Shown: positions 8,046-17,085, counted from the first letter of the stretch. The stretch is DNA of 36,595 nucleotides from Janibacter anophelis NBRC 107843 (GCF_001570945.1 NZ_BCSQ01000034.1:1-36595); one strand, 5' to 3'. Translations and numbers: made by a program. The notes: generated by a model from the letters alone, not told the origin.

Positions 8046-9374
8046 ATGCGGACCCCCAAGCTCGCCCACCGCCTCGGTGCCGAGGCCCTCGGCACCTTCT
8101 GGCTCGTCCTCGGCGGCTGCGGCAGCGCGATCTTCGCCGCGCAGCACATGGCGGACGGCGCCGACACCGGTCTCGGCATTGGCTTCGTCGGCGTCTCGCT
8201 CGCCTTCGGTCTGACCGTCCTGACTATGGCGTACGCCGTCGGCCACGTCTCCGGCGGCCACTTCAACCCGGCCGTGACGATCGGCGCTGCGGTTGCCATG
8301 CGATTCGCCTGGAAGGACGTCCCGCCTACATCGGGACCCAGGTCGTCGCCGGCCTGCTCGCGCGCCGTCACCCCGCCCGGGCGTCGACGCGACCCCGATG
8401 TCGAGTCGCTCCGGGGACTCGCGATCATCCTCATGGTGGCCGGTCACGTCATCGGCTCGACAGCCGCCGTCGGGCTCCGGGTCCCCGACGACTCGGCATG
8501 GCGCTGGTCGTACCTCCTCCTCGAGGATGTCCGGATGCCCCTCTTCACCCTCATCTCCGGGTACGTCTACGCCCTGCGCCGTCCCCGGACCTCCGAGGAG
8601 GGGACGAGCGTCATGCGCGCGAAGGTGCGCCGGGTCCTCGTGCCGATGGTCTTCGTCGGCGCAGTCTTCGTCCTCGTGCAGAGCCAGGTCCCTGGGGTCA
8701 ACGGCGAGGCTCCGAGCTATCTGCGAGAGATGGTCCAGGCACAGACCTATCTCTGGTTCCTCCAGGCGATCTTCCTCATCTTCGCCGTGGTGACAGTCAT
8801 GGACCTCACCGGCGCCCTGCGTACGACTGGTCGATGGATCACCACGACGGGAGTGGCCGCGGTCCTCTTCGTCCTCGTCGAGGTCCCGGCGGAGCTCGCC
8901 TACTTCAGCGTCAACGGCGCGACCCGTCTCCTGCCGTTCTTCCTCGTCGGGTACGGACTGGTCCGCTACCCGCACGTCCTCACGACGCGGGTCGTCGGGG
9001 TGAGCCTCGCGGTCGCGCTCGGGGCGTACGCCGTCACGGTGGGCCACCACCTCGGCGCCATCCAGCTGACCGACATGCCGCACCGGGCCGTCCGTGTCCT
9101 CGTCGGCGTCGGCAGCCTCCTCGCCCTCTGGCAGGTCAAGCGCGTCCTGCGGGCCCGATGGCTCATCTGGCTCGGCGGGTACTCCTACGCCATCTACCTC
9201 TGGCACGTCTTCGGGTCCGCAGGGTCACGGATCGTCGCCGGTCGCCTCGGTCTCGAGGCGCATGGCGCGCTCTTCCCCCTCGGTCTCCTCGCCGGTCTCC
9301 TCCTGCCCGTCGCCCTGGCGTGGGTCCTGCGGCGGCACCGGGTACCCCGGCTCCTCTTCCTCGGCGAGAAGTGA
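8046..9374 (+). CDS. Chimera: aquaporin Z N-terminal half fused in frame to acyltransferase-3
   Basis: Residues 1-92 are an unmistakable aquaporin Z start: [35 protein letters not shown] and the first pore motif FNPAVT near residue 75. At the codon for residue 93 (8322) one G seems missing relative to the expected [11 protein letters not shown]; that peptide continues in the +1 frame for about 14 codons (to about 8366). The sequence then becomes an acyltransferase-3 protein ([21 protein letters not shown], then about ten membrane helices) in the original frame. The acyltransferase has no ATG/GTG of its own before its first helix, so translation from ATG 8046 would give a 442-residue fusion. 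The second NPA half of the aquaporin is gone, so no water channel is made. Acyltransferase activity is possible if the fusion inserts correctly. Confidence 0.75.
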   Translation: MRTPKLAHRLGAEALGTFWLVLGGCGSAIFAAQHMADGADTGLGIGFVGVSLAFGLTVLTMAYAVGHVSGGHFNPAVTIGAAVAMRFAWKDVPPTSGPRSSPACSRAVTPPGRRRDPDVESLRGLAIILMVAGHVIGSTAAVGLRVPDDSAWRWSYLLLEDVRMPLFTLISGYVYALRRPRTSEEGTSVMRAKVRRVLVPMVFVGAVFVLVQSQVPGVNGEAPSYLREMVQAQTYLWFLQAIFLIFAVVTVMDLTGALRTTGRWITTTGVAAVLFVLVEVPAELAYFSVNGATRLLPFFLVGYGLVRYPHVLTTRVVGVSLAVALGAYAVTVGHHLGAIQLTDMPHRAVRVLVGVGSLLALWQVKRVLRARWLIWLGGYSYAIYLWHVFGSAGSRIVAGRLGLEAHGALFPLGLLAGLLLPVALAWVLRRHRVPRLLFLGEK

Positions 9375-9409
9375 TCCGGACCGGCCAGACGCGCCCTGCG
9401 GCGGAGGAC

Positions 9410-9415
9410 TAGAGT
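9410..9415 (+). promoter_or_regulatory. Possible -10 box for mdh
   Basis: TAGAGT would place a start near 9422, giving a leader of about 35 nt that contains the AAGGG ribosome site before GTG 9457. No good -35 is visible. Confidence 0.35.
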
Positions 9416-9456
9416 CGAAGGGCACCCGCTAACCAACGACGAAGGGTAGACACCCC

Positions 9457-10452
9457 GTGAGCACCACGCCCGTCAAGGTCGCCGTCACCGGCGCCGCCGG
9501 CCAGATCGGCTACAGCCTTCTCTTCCGAATCGCCAGCGGTTCGCTCTTCGGCCCGGACACCCCGGTCGAGCTGCGTCTGCTCGAGATCACCCCCGCGCTC
9601 AAGGCACTCGAGGGCGTCGTCATGGAGCTCGACGACTGCGCCTTCCCGACGCTGGCGAAGGTCGAGATCGGCGACGACCCCAACGTCGTCTTCGACGGCG
9701 TCAACCACGCCCTGCTCGTCGGCGCCCGCCCTCGCGGCCCCGGCATGGAGCGCGGTGACCTCCTCGAGGCCAACGGCGGCATCTTCGCCCCGCAGGGCGC
9801 AGCCCTCAACAAGGTCGCCGCCGACGACATCCGCGTCACCGTCACCGGCAACCCAGCCAACACCAACGCCCTCATCGCGATGAGCAACGCCCCCGACATC
9901 CCCAAGGAGCGCTTCTCCGCGCTGACCCGCCTCGACCACAACCGGGCGATCAGCCAGCTCTCCGCCAAGCTCGGCGTGCCGGTCACCGAGATCAAGAAGA
10001 TGACGATCTGGGGCAACCACTCCGCCACCCAGTACCCCGACCTCTTCAACGCCGAGGTCGGTGGCAAGAACGCGGCAGAGGCCGTCGGCGACCAGGAGTG
10101 GCTGGAGGGCACCTTCATCCCGACCGTCGCCAAGCGCGGCGCCGCGATCATCGAGGCGCGCGGCGCCTCCTCGGCCGCCTCCGCCGCGAGCGCGACCGTC
10201 GACCACGCCCGCGACTGGACCCTGGGCACCCCGGAGGGTGACTGGGTCTCGATGTCCGTCGTCTCCGACGGCTCCTACGGCGTGCCGGAGGGCCTCATCT
10301 CCTCCTTCCCCGTCACCGTCTCCGGTGGAGAGTGGAGCATCGTCCAGGGACTCGACGTCAACGACTTCTCCCGCTCGAAGATCGACGCCTCGGTCGCCGA
10401 GCTCGAGGAGGAGCGCGACGCCGTCACCAAGCTCGGCCTCATCAAGGGCTGA
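9457..10452 (+). CDS. mdh: Malate dehydrogenase (NAD)
   Basis: Oxidises malate to oxaloacetate in the TCA cycle in the cytoplasm. At 331 residues it has the length of the long actinobacterial-type MDH. The N-terminal dinucleotide-binding loop is [19 protein letters not shown]. The substrate arginines lie in [16 protein letters not shown], and the catalytic His is in the [11 protein letters not shown] block near residue 188, with its partner Asp in TRLDHNRA. The GTG at 9457 is preceded by AAGGG. Immediately downstream is a 16-bp perfect hairpin. It stands alone, transcribed toward the surface-protein gene on the other strand. Confidence 0.97.
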   Translation: MSTTPVKVAVTGAAGQIGYSLLFRIASGSLFGPDTPVELRLLEITPALKALEGVVMELDDCAFPTLAKVEIGDDPNVVFDGVNHALLVGARPRGPGMERGDLLEANGGIFAPQGAALNKVAADDIRVTVTGNPANTNALIAMSNAPDIPKERFSALTRLDHNRAISQLSAKLGVPVTEIKKMTIWGNHSATQYPDLFNAEVGGKNAAEAVGDQEWLEGTFIPTVAKRGAAIIEARGASSAASAASATVDHARDWTLGTPEGDWVSMSVVSDGSYGVPEGLISSFPVTVSGGEWSIVQGLDVNDFSRSKIDASVAELEEERDAVTKLGLIKG

Positions 10453-10469
10453 CGCCCCGCTCCGCACGT

Positions 10470-10507
10470 CGAAGGGCGCCCCACCGATCGGGGTGGGGCG
10501 CCCTTCG
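10470..10507. terminator. Intrinsic terminator between mdh and convergent gene
   Basis: A perfect 16-bp stem (10470-10485 with 10492-10507) around a 6-nt loop GATCGG, with no strong T-run, as is common in high-GC actinobacteria. It can serve both mdh and the opposing secreted-protein gene. Both outer ends of the stem are the CGAAGGG/CCCTTCG heptamer. Confidence 0.85.
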
Positions 10508-10520
10508 TCCGTGTTGCGCG

Positions 10521-11120
10521 TCAGTGCCGGCGTGCGGCGCCGCGGGTGCGGACGACCGCGGCAGCTCCGGCGGTCCCGACGAGCCCGGCGATGCCGAGGG
10601 CGGTGAGCATGGCACCCGTGTCGCCGCCGAGAGGGCCACCGTCGGTCTGCACGACGCCCGGGGTCTGCGGCCCGCCGGGGGTGGTGGTCGCGACCGGCGT
10701 CGTCGAGGTGGAGGTCGACGTGGTCTCGGACGGCTCGGTCGGCTCCGTGGTCTCGGACGGCTCGGTCGGCTCCTCGCCCGTGCAGTAGATGACGTGCGAG
10801 ATGTCCTTGCCGTTCTCGTGCGTCTCGTAGGTCTCGCCCTGCTCCGGGTTCATGATGACCTGGTTCTGGTCGTCGCCCGCGCCGGCCTTGATGATGATGG
10901 CGATGTAGTTCCCGTCGACGGTGTAGGGCCCCTCGGAGTCGCGCTTGTCGCACTCGACGTCGACGTAGCCCCCGTTCTCCTCCTGCGCGAAGTACGCCTC
11001 CCAGTACTCGGGCTGGTTGGGTCCGGGCGCCGGGGCCGCGAGTGCGGCGCCGGCGCTGATCGCCATGAAGCCGGCGGCCGTCCCGGCGCTCATCAGGAGC
11101 CGTTGCGTGGTGTGTCGCAT
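10521..11120 (-). CDS. Secreted surface protein with C-terminal membrane anchor
   Basis: 199 residues, family not recognised. A Sec signal peptide spans about residues 1-29 (cut after ALA-AP). The small exported domain (30-115) has two cysteines (57 and 113) that could pair. Then come a Thr/Glu/Pro/Ser stalk (115-150) with a perfect duplication of EPTEPSETT, a hydrophobic helix (about 171-190) and a basic tail RTRGAARRH. This looks like a sortase sorting signal, but the pentapeptide is degenerate (GGDTG rather than LPxTG), so it may be simply membrane-anchored. AAGGGAAG lies upstream of ATG 11120. No homologue comes to mind. Confidence 0.75.
   Translation of the reverse strand: MRHTTQRLLMSAGTAAGFMAISAGAALAAPAPGPNQPEYWEAYFAQEENGGYVDVECDKRDSEGPYTVDGNYIAIIIKAGAGDDQNQVIMNPEQGETYETHENGKDISHVIYCTGEEPTEPSETTEPTEPSETTSTSTSTTPVATTTPGGPQTPGVVQTDGGPLGGDTGAMLTALGIAGLVGTAGAAAVVRTRGAARRH
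10720..10773. repeat. 27-bp perfect tandem duplication within the stalk region
   Basis: Positions 10720-10746 and 10747-10773 are identical. On the minus strand each copy encodes the nine-residue unit EPTEPSETT of the surface-protein stalk. Such in-frame units expand and contract by slippage. Confidence 0.95.
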
Positions 11121-11468
11121 GACAGGTGCTTCCCTTCCCCCAAGGCGGGCGTCTCCCGCCTCCGGATCACCGCTGGCTAGCGGTGTGGTCGTGCCAGCCA
11201 GTTCCCCTGCTGGTACAGATGGCCACGACTCTTGGAAATCTACTCAGACCTGAAGGGCTGCACAAGATGTCCTGACCATTTCTTGGGATACGCAGGGCGA
11301 AGGGGTGCGAGCGCCAACGAGCCACGAAGGGCGTTGTCCTGTGACTCTGCCGTTGCTCCGTACTCTGAACCGGCGATGGGGCGGCACAGAGTACGGAGCA
11401 ACGGCAGAGGCGCGAGCGCCAGCGAGCCAAGGACGCCCCCGCCCCTCGTCACACGGGTGTGGTCGAGG
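11121..11468. repeat. 348-bp non-coding region: structured leader and inverted/direct repeats
   Basis: On the minus strand just before the surface-protein gene are small hairpins: 11144-11160, 11169-11184, and a two-level stem with outer GTCGTG/CACGAC (11188-11193 and 11224-11229) and inner CCAGC/GCTGG. Further on, 11345-11367 and 11387-11409 form a perfect 23-bp inverted repeat with a 19-nt loop, suited to terminate the purH-folD-DUF3017 transcript. An 18-bp direct repeat with one mismatch (11307-11324 and 11412-11429) flanks it. No gene is seen. Confidence 0.8.
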
Positions 11469-11798
11469 TCAGCGCGCCGTCAGGTCGAGGGTGAACCCGG
11501 AGACGAGGACGGCGACGCCTAGGACGACGAGCAGCACCACGTCGACGAGCGGACCGCGCACCGCGATCCCGCCGGCCCGCGATCCCGGCAGGGCGAGCCG
11601 CAGCACCGCGGCGAGCAGCAGGGACGCCCCGAGCGTCAGAGTGGCCCGGAGCATGTGGTCGGTCAGGACGAAGAGCAGCCCGACGACGAGCGCGCCGAAG
11701 ATGAGCCACCACGCGGCCAGGGGCCGCGCGTCGAGGGCGGGGCGGACCGACGCGGAGGCAGCACCCTCCACGTCCTGACCGTCGCCCTGCTCGCTCAT
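11469..11798 (-). CDS. DUF3017 membrane protein
   Basis: 109 residues with three hydrophobic helices ([53 protein letters not shown]). This size, topology and position directly after folD are typical of the actinobacterial DUF3017 family, whose role is unknown. The ATG at 11798 overlaps the folD stop as ATGA, so it is translationally coupled. The frame stays open upstream to 11888 but that portion overlaps folD and is not needed. Confidence 0.82.
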   Translation of the reverse strand: MSEQGDGQDVEGAASASVRPALDARPLAAWWLIFGALVVGLLFVLTDHMLRATLTLGASLLLAAVLRLALPGSRAGGIAVRGPLVDVVLLVVLGVAVLVSGFTLDLTAR

Positions 11799-12655
11799 GC
11801 CAGGCTGCGCTCGGCGGCCTCGACGACATTGGTCAGCAGCATCGCCCGGGTCATCGGGCCGACCCCGCCGGGGTTGGGGCTGACCCACCCGGCAACCTCG
11901 GCCACGTCGGCCGCGACGTCGCCGGCGACCTTGGACCGGCCGTCCTCGGCGACGATCCGGCTGACGCCCACGTCGAGCACGGCGGCACCCGCCTTGATCA
12001 TGTCCTTGGTGATGATGCCCGGCACACCGGCGGCGGCCACGACGATGTCGGCCTGACGCACCTCGGCAGCCAGGTCACGCGTACCGGTGTGGCACAGGAC
12101 GACCGTCGCGTTCTCGCTGCGGCGGGTGAGGATCAGACCGAGCGGGCGACCCACGGTGATCCCGCGCCCGACGATCGCGACGCGGGCGCCGGCGATCGGC
12201 ACGTCATGGCGACGTAGCAGCTCGATGCACCCCATCGGGGTGCACGGCAGCGGCGCCGGCTCGCCGAGGACGAGCCAGCCGAGGTTGGTCGGGTGCAGTC
12301 CGTCGACGTCCTTGAGCGGGTCGACGGCGGAGAGGATCCGGTTCTCGTCCAGACCGGTCGGCTGCTGCACGAGGAACCCGGTGCACGCCGGGTCCTCGTT
12401 GAGCTCGCGCACGACCTCGAGGACCTCCTCGAGGCTGGAGCTGGCCGGCAGGTCACGACGGATGCTCGTGACGCCGATCTCGGCGCAGTCCTTGTGCTTG
12501 GCGCCGACGTACCACCGGCTGCCCGGGTCGTCACCGACGAGCACCGTACCGAGCCCGGGCGTCACGCCTCGCTCCTTGAGCGCGGCCACCCGTCCCCGCA
12601 GCTCCTCCTTGATGGAGACGAGCGCGGCCTTGCCGTCGAGGATCTGTGCAGTCAT
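11795..12655 (-). CDS. folD: Bifunctional methylenetetrahydrofolate dehydrogenase/cyclohydrolase
   Basis: FolD interconverts 5,10-methylene-THF and 10-formyl-THF, the one-carbon donor used by PurH and PurN encoded beside it. The 286-residue product has the family landmarks: [15 protein letters not shown] with the catalytic Lys near residue 55, the [11 protein letters not shown] block, [11 protein letters not shown], the NADP loop [12 protein letters not shown], and the C-terminal [16 protein letters not shown]. The start at ATG 12655 gives the canonical [15 protein letters not shown] lies upstream. It follows purH by 22 bp in the same transcript, so it should also be under the ZTP riboswitch. 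Confidence 0.96.
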   Translation of the reverse strand: MTAQILDGKAALVSIKEELRGRVAALKERGVTPGLGTVLVGDDPGSRWYVGAKHKDCAEIGVTSIRRDLPASSSLEEVLEVVRELNEDPACTGFLVQQPTGLDENRILSAVDPLKDVDGLHPTNLGWLVLGEPAPLPCTPMGCIELLRRHDVPIAGARVAIVGRGITVGRPLGLILTRRSENATVVLCHTGTRDLAAEVRQADIVVAAAGVPGIITKDMIKAGAAVLDVGVSRIVAEDGRSKVAGDVAADVAEVAGWVSPNPGGVGPMTRAMLLTNVVEAAERSLA

Positions 12656-12677
12656 CAGGCGGGGTCCTTTCGGGGGC

Positions 12678-14276
12678 TCAGTGCGCGAAGTGGCGGGTGC
12701 CGGTGAAGTACATCGTGATGCCGGCCGCCTCGGCGGCCGCGACGACCTCGTCGTCACGCACGGACCCGCCGGGGGCGACGACGGCCGAGACGCCCGCGTC
12801 GAGCAGGACCTGCAGGCCGTCGGCGAAGGGGAAGAAGGCATCGGAGGCAGCCACGGCCCCCTCCGCCCGGCCCTGCCCGGCCCGGCTCACCGCGAGGTGG
12901 CAGGAGTCGACCCGGTTGACCTGCCCCATGCCGATACCGACGGAGCCGAGGTCCTTGGCCAGGAGTATCGCGTTGGACTTCGTGGCGCGCACGGCCCGCC
13001 AGGCGAAGGCGAGGTCGGCGAGCGTGGCCTCGTCGGCGGCCTCGCCGGTGACCAGGGTCCACGCGCTCGGGTCGTCACCATGGCCCTGCGTCGGCTTGTC
13101 GTCGGCACCCGCCGCGACGACCGCGTCGATCGCGTCGCGCTGCTGCACGAGCAGACCGCCGGAGATCGGTCGGGTCTCGACGCCACCGGGGGCGGGGGTC
13201 GCGACCTTGAGCAGGCGGCGGTTCTTCTTCTCCCGCAGGATCGTCAGGGCATCCTCGTCGTAGTCCGGCGCGACGACGACCTCGGAGAAGGTGTCGTTGA
13301 GTGCGGTCGCCATCGCCGCGGTGACCGGTCGGTTGCTGGCGACGATGCCGCCGTAGGCGGAGACGGGGTCACAGGCGTGGGCGCGCTCGTAGGCGGCCTC
13401 GATGCTCTCGCCCACCGCGATCCCGCACGGGTTGGCGTGCTTGATGATCGCGACGGTCGGCTGGTCGCCGTGGTCGTGCGCGGCGCGCAGCGCTGCGTCG
13501 GCGTCGATGTAGTTGTTGTACGACATCTCCTTGCCGTGCAGTTGCTCGGCCTGCGCCAAACCGGCGGCCCCGTCGGAGACGTAGAGCGCGGCGGACTGGT
13601 GGGGGTTCTCGCCGTAGCGCAGTCCGGACTTCTTGGTCCAGGTGCCGCCGACCCAGCCGGGGAAGGGGGTCTCGTCGCTCGGGCTGACGACCGAACCCAT
13701 CCACGAGGCGACCGCGACGTCGTACGTGGCGGTGTGGACGAATGCCTCGGCAGCCAGGCGCTGGCGCTGGGCCAGGGTGAAGCCGCCGCCGCGCACGGTC
13801 TCGAGCACCTCGCCGTAGCTGCTCGGGTCGGTGACGATCGCGACGGACGCGTGGTTCTTGGCCGCGGCACGCACCATCGTCGGGCCGCCGATGTCGATCT
13901 TCTCGATGCAGTCCTGGACGCCGGCGCCGGAGGCGACCGTGTCGGCGAAGGGGTAGAGGTTCACCACGACGAGGTCGAAGGGGGCGACCTCCAGCTCCTC
14001 GAGCTGGCGGACGTGGTCCTCGAGCCGGGTGTCGGCGAGGATCCCCGCGTGGACCCGCGGGTGCAGGGTCTTGACGCGGCCGTCGAGGCACTCGGGGAAG
14101 CCGGTCAGGTCCTCGACCTTGGTCACCGGCAGGCCGAGTCCGGCGATGGTCGCGGCGGAGCCGCCGGTGGAGACGAGCTCGACGCCGGCGTCGGCGAGGC
14201 CACGGACGAGGTCCTCGAGGCCGGTCTTGTCGTAGACGGAGACGAGCGCACGGCGGACGGGACGGCGGTCTGACAC
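12678..14276 (-). CDS. purH: Bifunctional AICAR formyltransferase/IMP cyclohydrolase
   Basis: Catalyses the last two steps of IMP synthesis: AICAR to FAICAR with 10-formyl-THF, then ring closure to IMP. The 532-residue protein has the N-terminal cyclohydrolase domain ([32 protein letters not shown]) and the C-terminal transformylase domain with [21 protein letters not shown], the catalytic IKHANPCG and the end [15 protein letters not shown] start it at GTG 14276 because AGGAG lies 5 nt upstream; the frame open to 14417 runs through the ZTP aptamer and promoter. First gene of purH-folD-DUF3017. Confidence 0.97.
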   Translation of the reverse strand: MSDRRPVRRALVSVYDKTGLEDLVRGLADAGVELVSTGGSAATIAGLGLPVTKVEDLTGFPECLDGRVKTLHPRVHAGILADTRLEDHVRQLEELEVAPFDLVVVNLYPFADTVASGAGVQDCIEKIDIGGPTMVRAAAKNHASVAIVTDPSSYGEVLETVRGGGFTLAQRQRLAAEAFVHTATYDVAVASWMGSVVSPSDETPFPGWVGGTWTKKSGLRYGENPHQSAALYVSDGAAGLAQAEQLHGKEMSYNNYIDADAALRAAHDHGDQPTVAIIKHANPCGIAVGESIEAAYERAHACDPVSAYGGIVASNRPVTAAMATALNDTFSEVVVAPDYDEDALTILREKKNRRLLKVATPAPGGVETRPISGGLLVQQRDAIDAVVAAGADDKPTQGHGDDPSAWTLVTGEAADEATLADLAFAWRAVRATKSNAILLAKDLGSVGIGMGQVNRVDSCHLAVSRAGQGRAEGAVAASDAFFPFADGLQVLLDAGVSAVVAPGGSVRDDEVVAAAEAAGITMYFTGTRHFAH

Positions 14277-14299
14277 GAGTACTCCTGGGATCGCTGCGA

Positions 14300-14385
14300 T
14301 GCGGATGGGTGCACCCAGGCGGGCGATGCACCGCGACTTCGTCACTCCCCGGTGGTGATCCACCTTCGCCAGTCGTGTGGGGCCG
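14300..14385 (-). promoter_or_regulatory. ZTP (pfl) riboswitch upstream of purH
   Basis: Read on the minus strand, the conserved pieces of the ZTP aptamer occur in order: CACGACTGGCG, a small stem GGTGGATCACCACC followed by GGGGAGTGACG, a variable linker, and the diagnostic 3' element CGCCCGCCTGGGTGCA. ZTP/ZMP signals shortage of 10-formyl-THF, and the riboswitch is known upstream of purH and folD genes, here both in one operon. The aptamer ends just before the AGGAG of purH, so control of ribosome access is plausible. Confidence 0.9.
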
Positions 14386-14391
14386 AGTCTA
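14386..14391 (-). promoter_or_regulatory. -10 box of the purH riboswitch transcript
   Basis: TAGACT on the minus strand lies about 7 nt before the first conserved base of the ZTP aptamer, so transcription would begin right at the aptamer. The -35 is weak. This implies purH-folD-DUF3017 is transcribed separately from purN. Confidence 0.55.
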
Positions 14392-14409
14392 CGGGCGTGC
14401 GGCCCGTCC

Positions 14410-14437
14410 GCGTGCATCCGCCCGGGCGGGTGCGCGC
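14410..14437 (-). terminator. purN terminator hairpin
   Basis: Arms 14410-14423 and 14424-14437 pair over 14 bp (two G-U pairs on the + strand). The innermost pairs must open to form a loop. It starts directly at the purN stop codon and precedes the purH promoter. Confidence 0.6.
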
Positions 14438-15049
14438 TCAGGCGGGGCCGACGCGCACCCGGCGGCCCTCGACGCGCCAGCCACCGGTGGCCATGGCCGT
14501 GACGACGTCGACGAGCATCTCCCGCTCGACGACCTTGATCCGCTCGTGGAGGGTCTCCTCGGTGTCGTCGTCAGCGACGGTGACCGTGCGCTGCTCGATG
14601 ATCGGCCCGGTGTCGACGCCGGAGTCGACGAGGTGGGCGGTCGACCCGGTGACGCGCACCCCGTAGGCCAGCGCGTCGCGCACGCCGTGCGCGCCGGGGA
14701 AGGCGGGCAGCAGCGCCGGGTGCGTGTTGAGGAAGGTGGCCGAGGCGAGCGCCTGCGGCCCCAGGATCCGCATGAAGCCGGCGGTGACGACGAGGTCGGG
14801 TGCGTGCTCGACGATCCGGGCCGCGAGCGCCTCGTCCCAGGCGCCGCGGTCGGGGTGCTCGGCGACCGGCACGACGAAGGTGGGGACGCCAGCGCTCTGC
14901 GCCCGCGCGACCCCCGTGCAGTCCGCCCGGTCGGTCCCCACGGCCACGACCTGCGCCGGTACCCGACCGGCCGCCACCGCGTCGAGCAGGGCCTGCAGGA
15001 GGCTCCCGGAGCCGGAGACGAGGACGACGAGGCGAAGGGGGGAGCTCAC
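14438..15049 (-). CDS. purN: Phosphoribosylglycinamide formyltransferase 1
   Basis: Formylates GAR with 10-formyl-THF, the third step of purine synthesis. At 203 residues it has the usual PurN length. The N-terminal phosphate loop is [15 protein letters not shown]. The catalytic Asn-His-Asp set lies in [18 protein letters not shown] and [16 protein letters not shown]. One oddity: the canonical SGxGSNL loop reads SGSGSLL here, Leu replacing Asn. The start is GTG 15049 ([13 protein letters not shown]); a GAAGGGGGA sits rather far upstream, so the start is slightly uncertain. It adjoins perM-like and purH genes as in mycobacteria, with a lipoprotein gene inserted before it. Confidence 0.94.
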   Translation of the reverse strand: MSSPLRLVVLVSGSGSLLQALLDAVAAGRVPAQVVAVGTDRADCTGVARAQSAGVPTFVVPVAEHPDRGAWDEALAARIVEHAPDLVVTAGFMRILGPQALASATFLNTHPALLPAFPGAHGVRDALAYGVRVTGSTAHLVDSGVDTGPIIEQRTVTVADDDTEETLHERIKVVEREMLVDVVTAMATGGWRVEGRRVRVGPA

Positions 15050-15098
15050 CCGGCGAGTGTAGGTCCCCCTTCGTGCCTCCGGCCGCGGCCGGTCGAGG

Positions 15099-15794
15099 TC
15101 ACCAGACGTCGTACGCGGAGTCGTTGAGGGTGAATCCGTGCTCACCGACGGTGCACGTCATGCCGCTCCTCCTGCTCTCGCACAGGAGGGTGGAGATGCC
15201 CAGGCTCTTGCCGTACGGCAGGGCGACCTCGCCCTGGGGGCTGGTGCCGTGGGCCGGCTCCCACCACATGGCCGAGTCCGCGGCGTCCGCCACTGGGGTG
15301 CCCTGGACCACGTCGCTCACGCAGTTGAGCCGTCCGCCCGAGGCGTCGACGTAGAGGCTGGTGCCGAGGTCGAATTCGCAATCCTCCTCGGCCTGCTCGG
15401 GCACGTCGAGGACCGCGCCCCGCAGGTCGCACCGGACCCACTCCTCCCGGCCGCTCGCCGAGTACGTGCAGGCGATCTTGCCGCTGGGCGAGGCGAAGCT
15501 GGCCTGCGAGGTCTTGTGGCCGAGGTTGGGCAGTCGGTCACCGCTGGCCGGCCCCTGCGTCGACGACGTCGGGCTCGGGGCAGTCGCCGTGTGGGCACTC
15601 GTCGTGGCCGACGCGGTGGTGGTCGTCGGCGACCCCGACTCGGTCGTCGGCGACGTGACCGTCACGGTCGTGTCCCCGGATCCGGCGCTCTCGGACCCGT
15701 CGGATCCGCCGCACGCGGCCAGGGCGAGCGTCAGGGCCGACGCGGCGACGCCGGTCGCGATGGAGCGGGCGGATCGGGTGGTGCGGCGCTGCAT
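15099..15794 (-). CDS. DUF6636-like lipoprotein
   Basis: 231 residues with a clear lipoprotein signal: basic N-terminus MQRRTTRSARS, hydrophobic stretch and lipobox LALAAC, giving a lipidated Cys around residue 29. A Ser/Thr-rich spacer (about 35-80) leads to a C-terminal domain beginning FASPSGKIACTYS, with WVRCDL and several further cysteines. The SPSGxIxC opening and cysteine pattern match the DUF6636 family as I remember it, of unknown function, exposed on the outer face of the membrane. AGGA precedes ATG 15794. It separates purN from the perM-like gene. Confidence 0.75.
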   Translation of the reverse strand: MQRRTTRSARSIATGVAASALTLALAACGGSDGSESAGSGDTTVTVTSPTTESGSPTTTTASATTSAHTATAPSPTSSTQGPASGDRLPNLGHKTSQASFASPSGKIACTYSASGREEWVRCDLRGAVLDVPEQAEEDCEFDLGTSLYVDASGGRLNCVSDVVQGTPVADAADSAMWWEPAHGTSPQGEVALPYGKSLGISTLLCESRRSGMTCTVGEHGFTLNDSAYDVW

Positions 15795-15842
15795 GGTGGT
15801 GTCCTGTTCGTTGCGAGCGACCCCCTGTCGCTCTCCCACTGC

Positions 15843-15886
15843 TGACAACGTGTCACGCGGCACCTTGGTTGTCACGGAACGACAAC
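15843..15886. promoter_or_regulatory. Two operator-like inverted repeats upstream of the lipoprotein gene
   Basis: TGACA-acg-TGTCA (15843-15855) and GTTGTC-n7-GACAAC (15868-15886) share the half-site GACAAC, which occurs three times in 43 bp. They lie 50-90 bp upstream of the lipoprotein start, as a repressor or activator site would. No regulator is identified. Confidence 0.4.
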
Positions 15887-15906
15887 GGCTGCGTGGCCAC
15901 TCGGGG

Positions 15907-17085
15907 TCAGCGGCGCAGGACCCACCAGTCGCGCGCGGCCGCGGCGAAGGCGCCCAGGGCGAGCTCGGCGACGAGCACGAGCCCGAGCAGCGGCGCCGGC
16001 GCCCCGAGGTGGGACAGACGCAGCGCCCCGAGGGAACCTCCGGCGAGGGCGTCGAGGAGCGCGACGGCCAGCGCGGCGACGAGCACCGCAGCGGCCACGG
16101 CCGCCAGCTTGGCCTGGGTCGCGGCGAGTCGCGGCACGTAGTCCAGAGCCTCTCGCCCGATCCACACGCCGGCGGCCACGGGCAGCAGGACGAGCAGGTG
16201 GGTGACCCACATCAGGTCACCCGGCTGCGGCTGGGCCGCGAGCACGGGCACCATCGGCATCAGCCCGGCCTCGGCCCCCGACCACGTCGTCATGGCGCCG
16301 CCGGTCGTCGAGAACCCGGGCCCGGCGGCGAAGGAGAGCGCCCAGATGCCCAGGTTGGGCAGCAGGGCCACCTGGACGAGCACGAGGAGGAGCCCGCCGA
16401 AGAACCCGGCGTCGAGGGCGGACTGGATGTGCGCGACCCGACCGATGTGCGCCACGGTGGCGACGAGGACGAGGACGGAGCCGAGCGCGACGAGCAGTGC
16501 CGCTCCCTTCGCCCCCGGGACGAGGCCGCGCCGCACCGCGAGCGGAGCCCGCGCCCACTGCTCGGTCACCTGCTCGGGCAGGCCGTGCGCCCACGCCAGG
16601 CCGACGGCCGGGACGACGAGCAGCGGCAGCAGCAGGCTGATCAGGGTCGGGGCGGCGGGCGACAGCAGGCCGAGCAGTGCCGCGAGGAGCGCGACGGCGG
16701 CGTACCCACCGAGCCAGGCGCTCTGCTCGCGCAGGCTCGGCTCGTCGGGCAGCCCGCGGCGGGACCCGACGCGCGCGAGGACGACGAGCAGGAGGGTGCC
16801 GAGCAGCGGAGTGAGCGCCACGGTGCCCTCCCCCGCGTGCAGCCGGGCACCGCCGAGGACGAGCCACAGCAGGCTGCCAGAGCCGAGGGCCTCACCGAAT
16901 CCGGCGGATGCGCGCGGGACGGCCATCGCCGCGAGGACACCGAGGAGCACGACGCCGAGCCAGCCGGCGCCCGCCGTGAGGGCACCGGTCGCCGCAGCCC
17001 GCACCTCGGGCGGTCTGCGGGTACCGTCGTCACCGGTCGCGGCCGACCGGATGAGCTCCATCACCGTCACGTGCCCCATCGTCAC
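15907..17085 (-). CDS. perM: PerM-type (DUF6350) multi-spanning membrane protein
   Basis: 392 residues with about ten hydrophobic helices and no obvious catalytic motifs. The family is assigned by topology, the GAMTTWSGAEAGLMP region, and gene order: in M. tuberculosis Rv0955 (PerM, linked to cell division and FtsB stability) lies directly before purN and purH. Here one lipoprotein gene intervenes. Several starts are possible (GTG 17085, ATG 17079, and further GTG/ATG codons to 17061), and none has a good ribosome site. It is divergent from the sigma-factor gene. The function is inferred only by analogy with Mycobacterium. Confidence 0.75.
   Translation of the reverse strand: MTMGHVTVMELIRSAATGDDGTRRPPEVRAAATGALTAGAGWLGVVLLGVLAAMAVPRASAGFGEALGSGSLLWLVLGGARLHAGEGTVALTPLLGTLLLVVLARVGSRRGLPDEPSLREQSAWLGGYAAVALLAALLGLLSPAAPTLISLLLPLLVVPAVGLAWAHGLPEQVTEQWARAPLAVRRGLVPGAKGAALLVALGSVLVLVATVAHIGRVAHIQSALDAGFFGGLLLVLVQVALLPNLGIWALSFAAGPGFSTTGGAMTTWSGAEAGLMPMVPVLAAQPQPGDLMWVTHLLVLLPVAAGVWIGREALDYVPRLAATQAKLAAVAAAVLVAALAVALLDALAGGSLGALRLSHLGAPAPLLGLVLVAELALGAFAAAARDWWVLRR

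Noticed and set aside
8040-9206. Minus-strand frame opposite the acyltransferase
   Set aside because: Acidic shadow of a membrane protein; no start signal or domain.
11130-11290. Possible c-di-AMP (ydaO) riboswitch before the surface-protein gene
   Set aside because: A GGGGAAC and a GGTGATCC resemble parts of the consensus, but the conserved 3' half (CCGAA, CAGCTAACCTCG) is absent.
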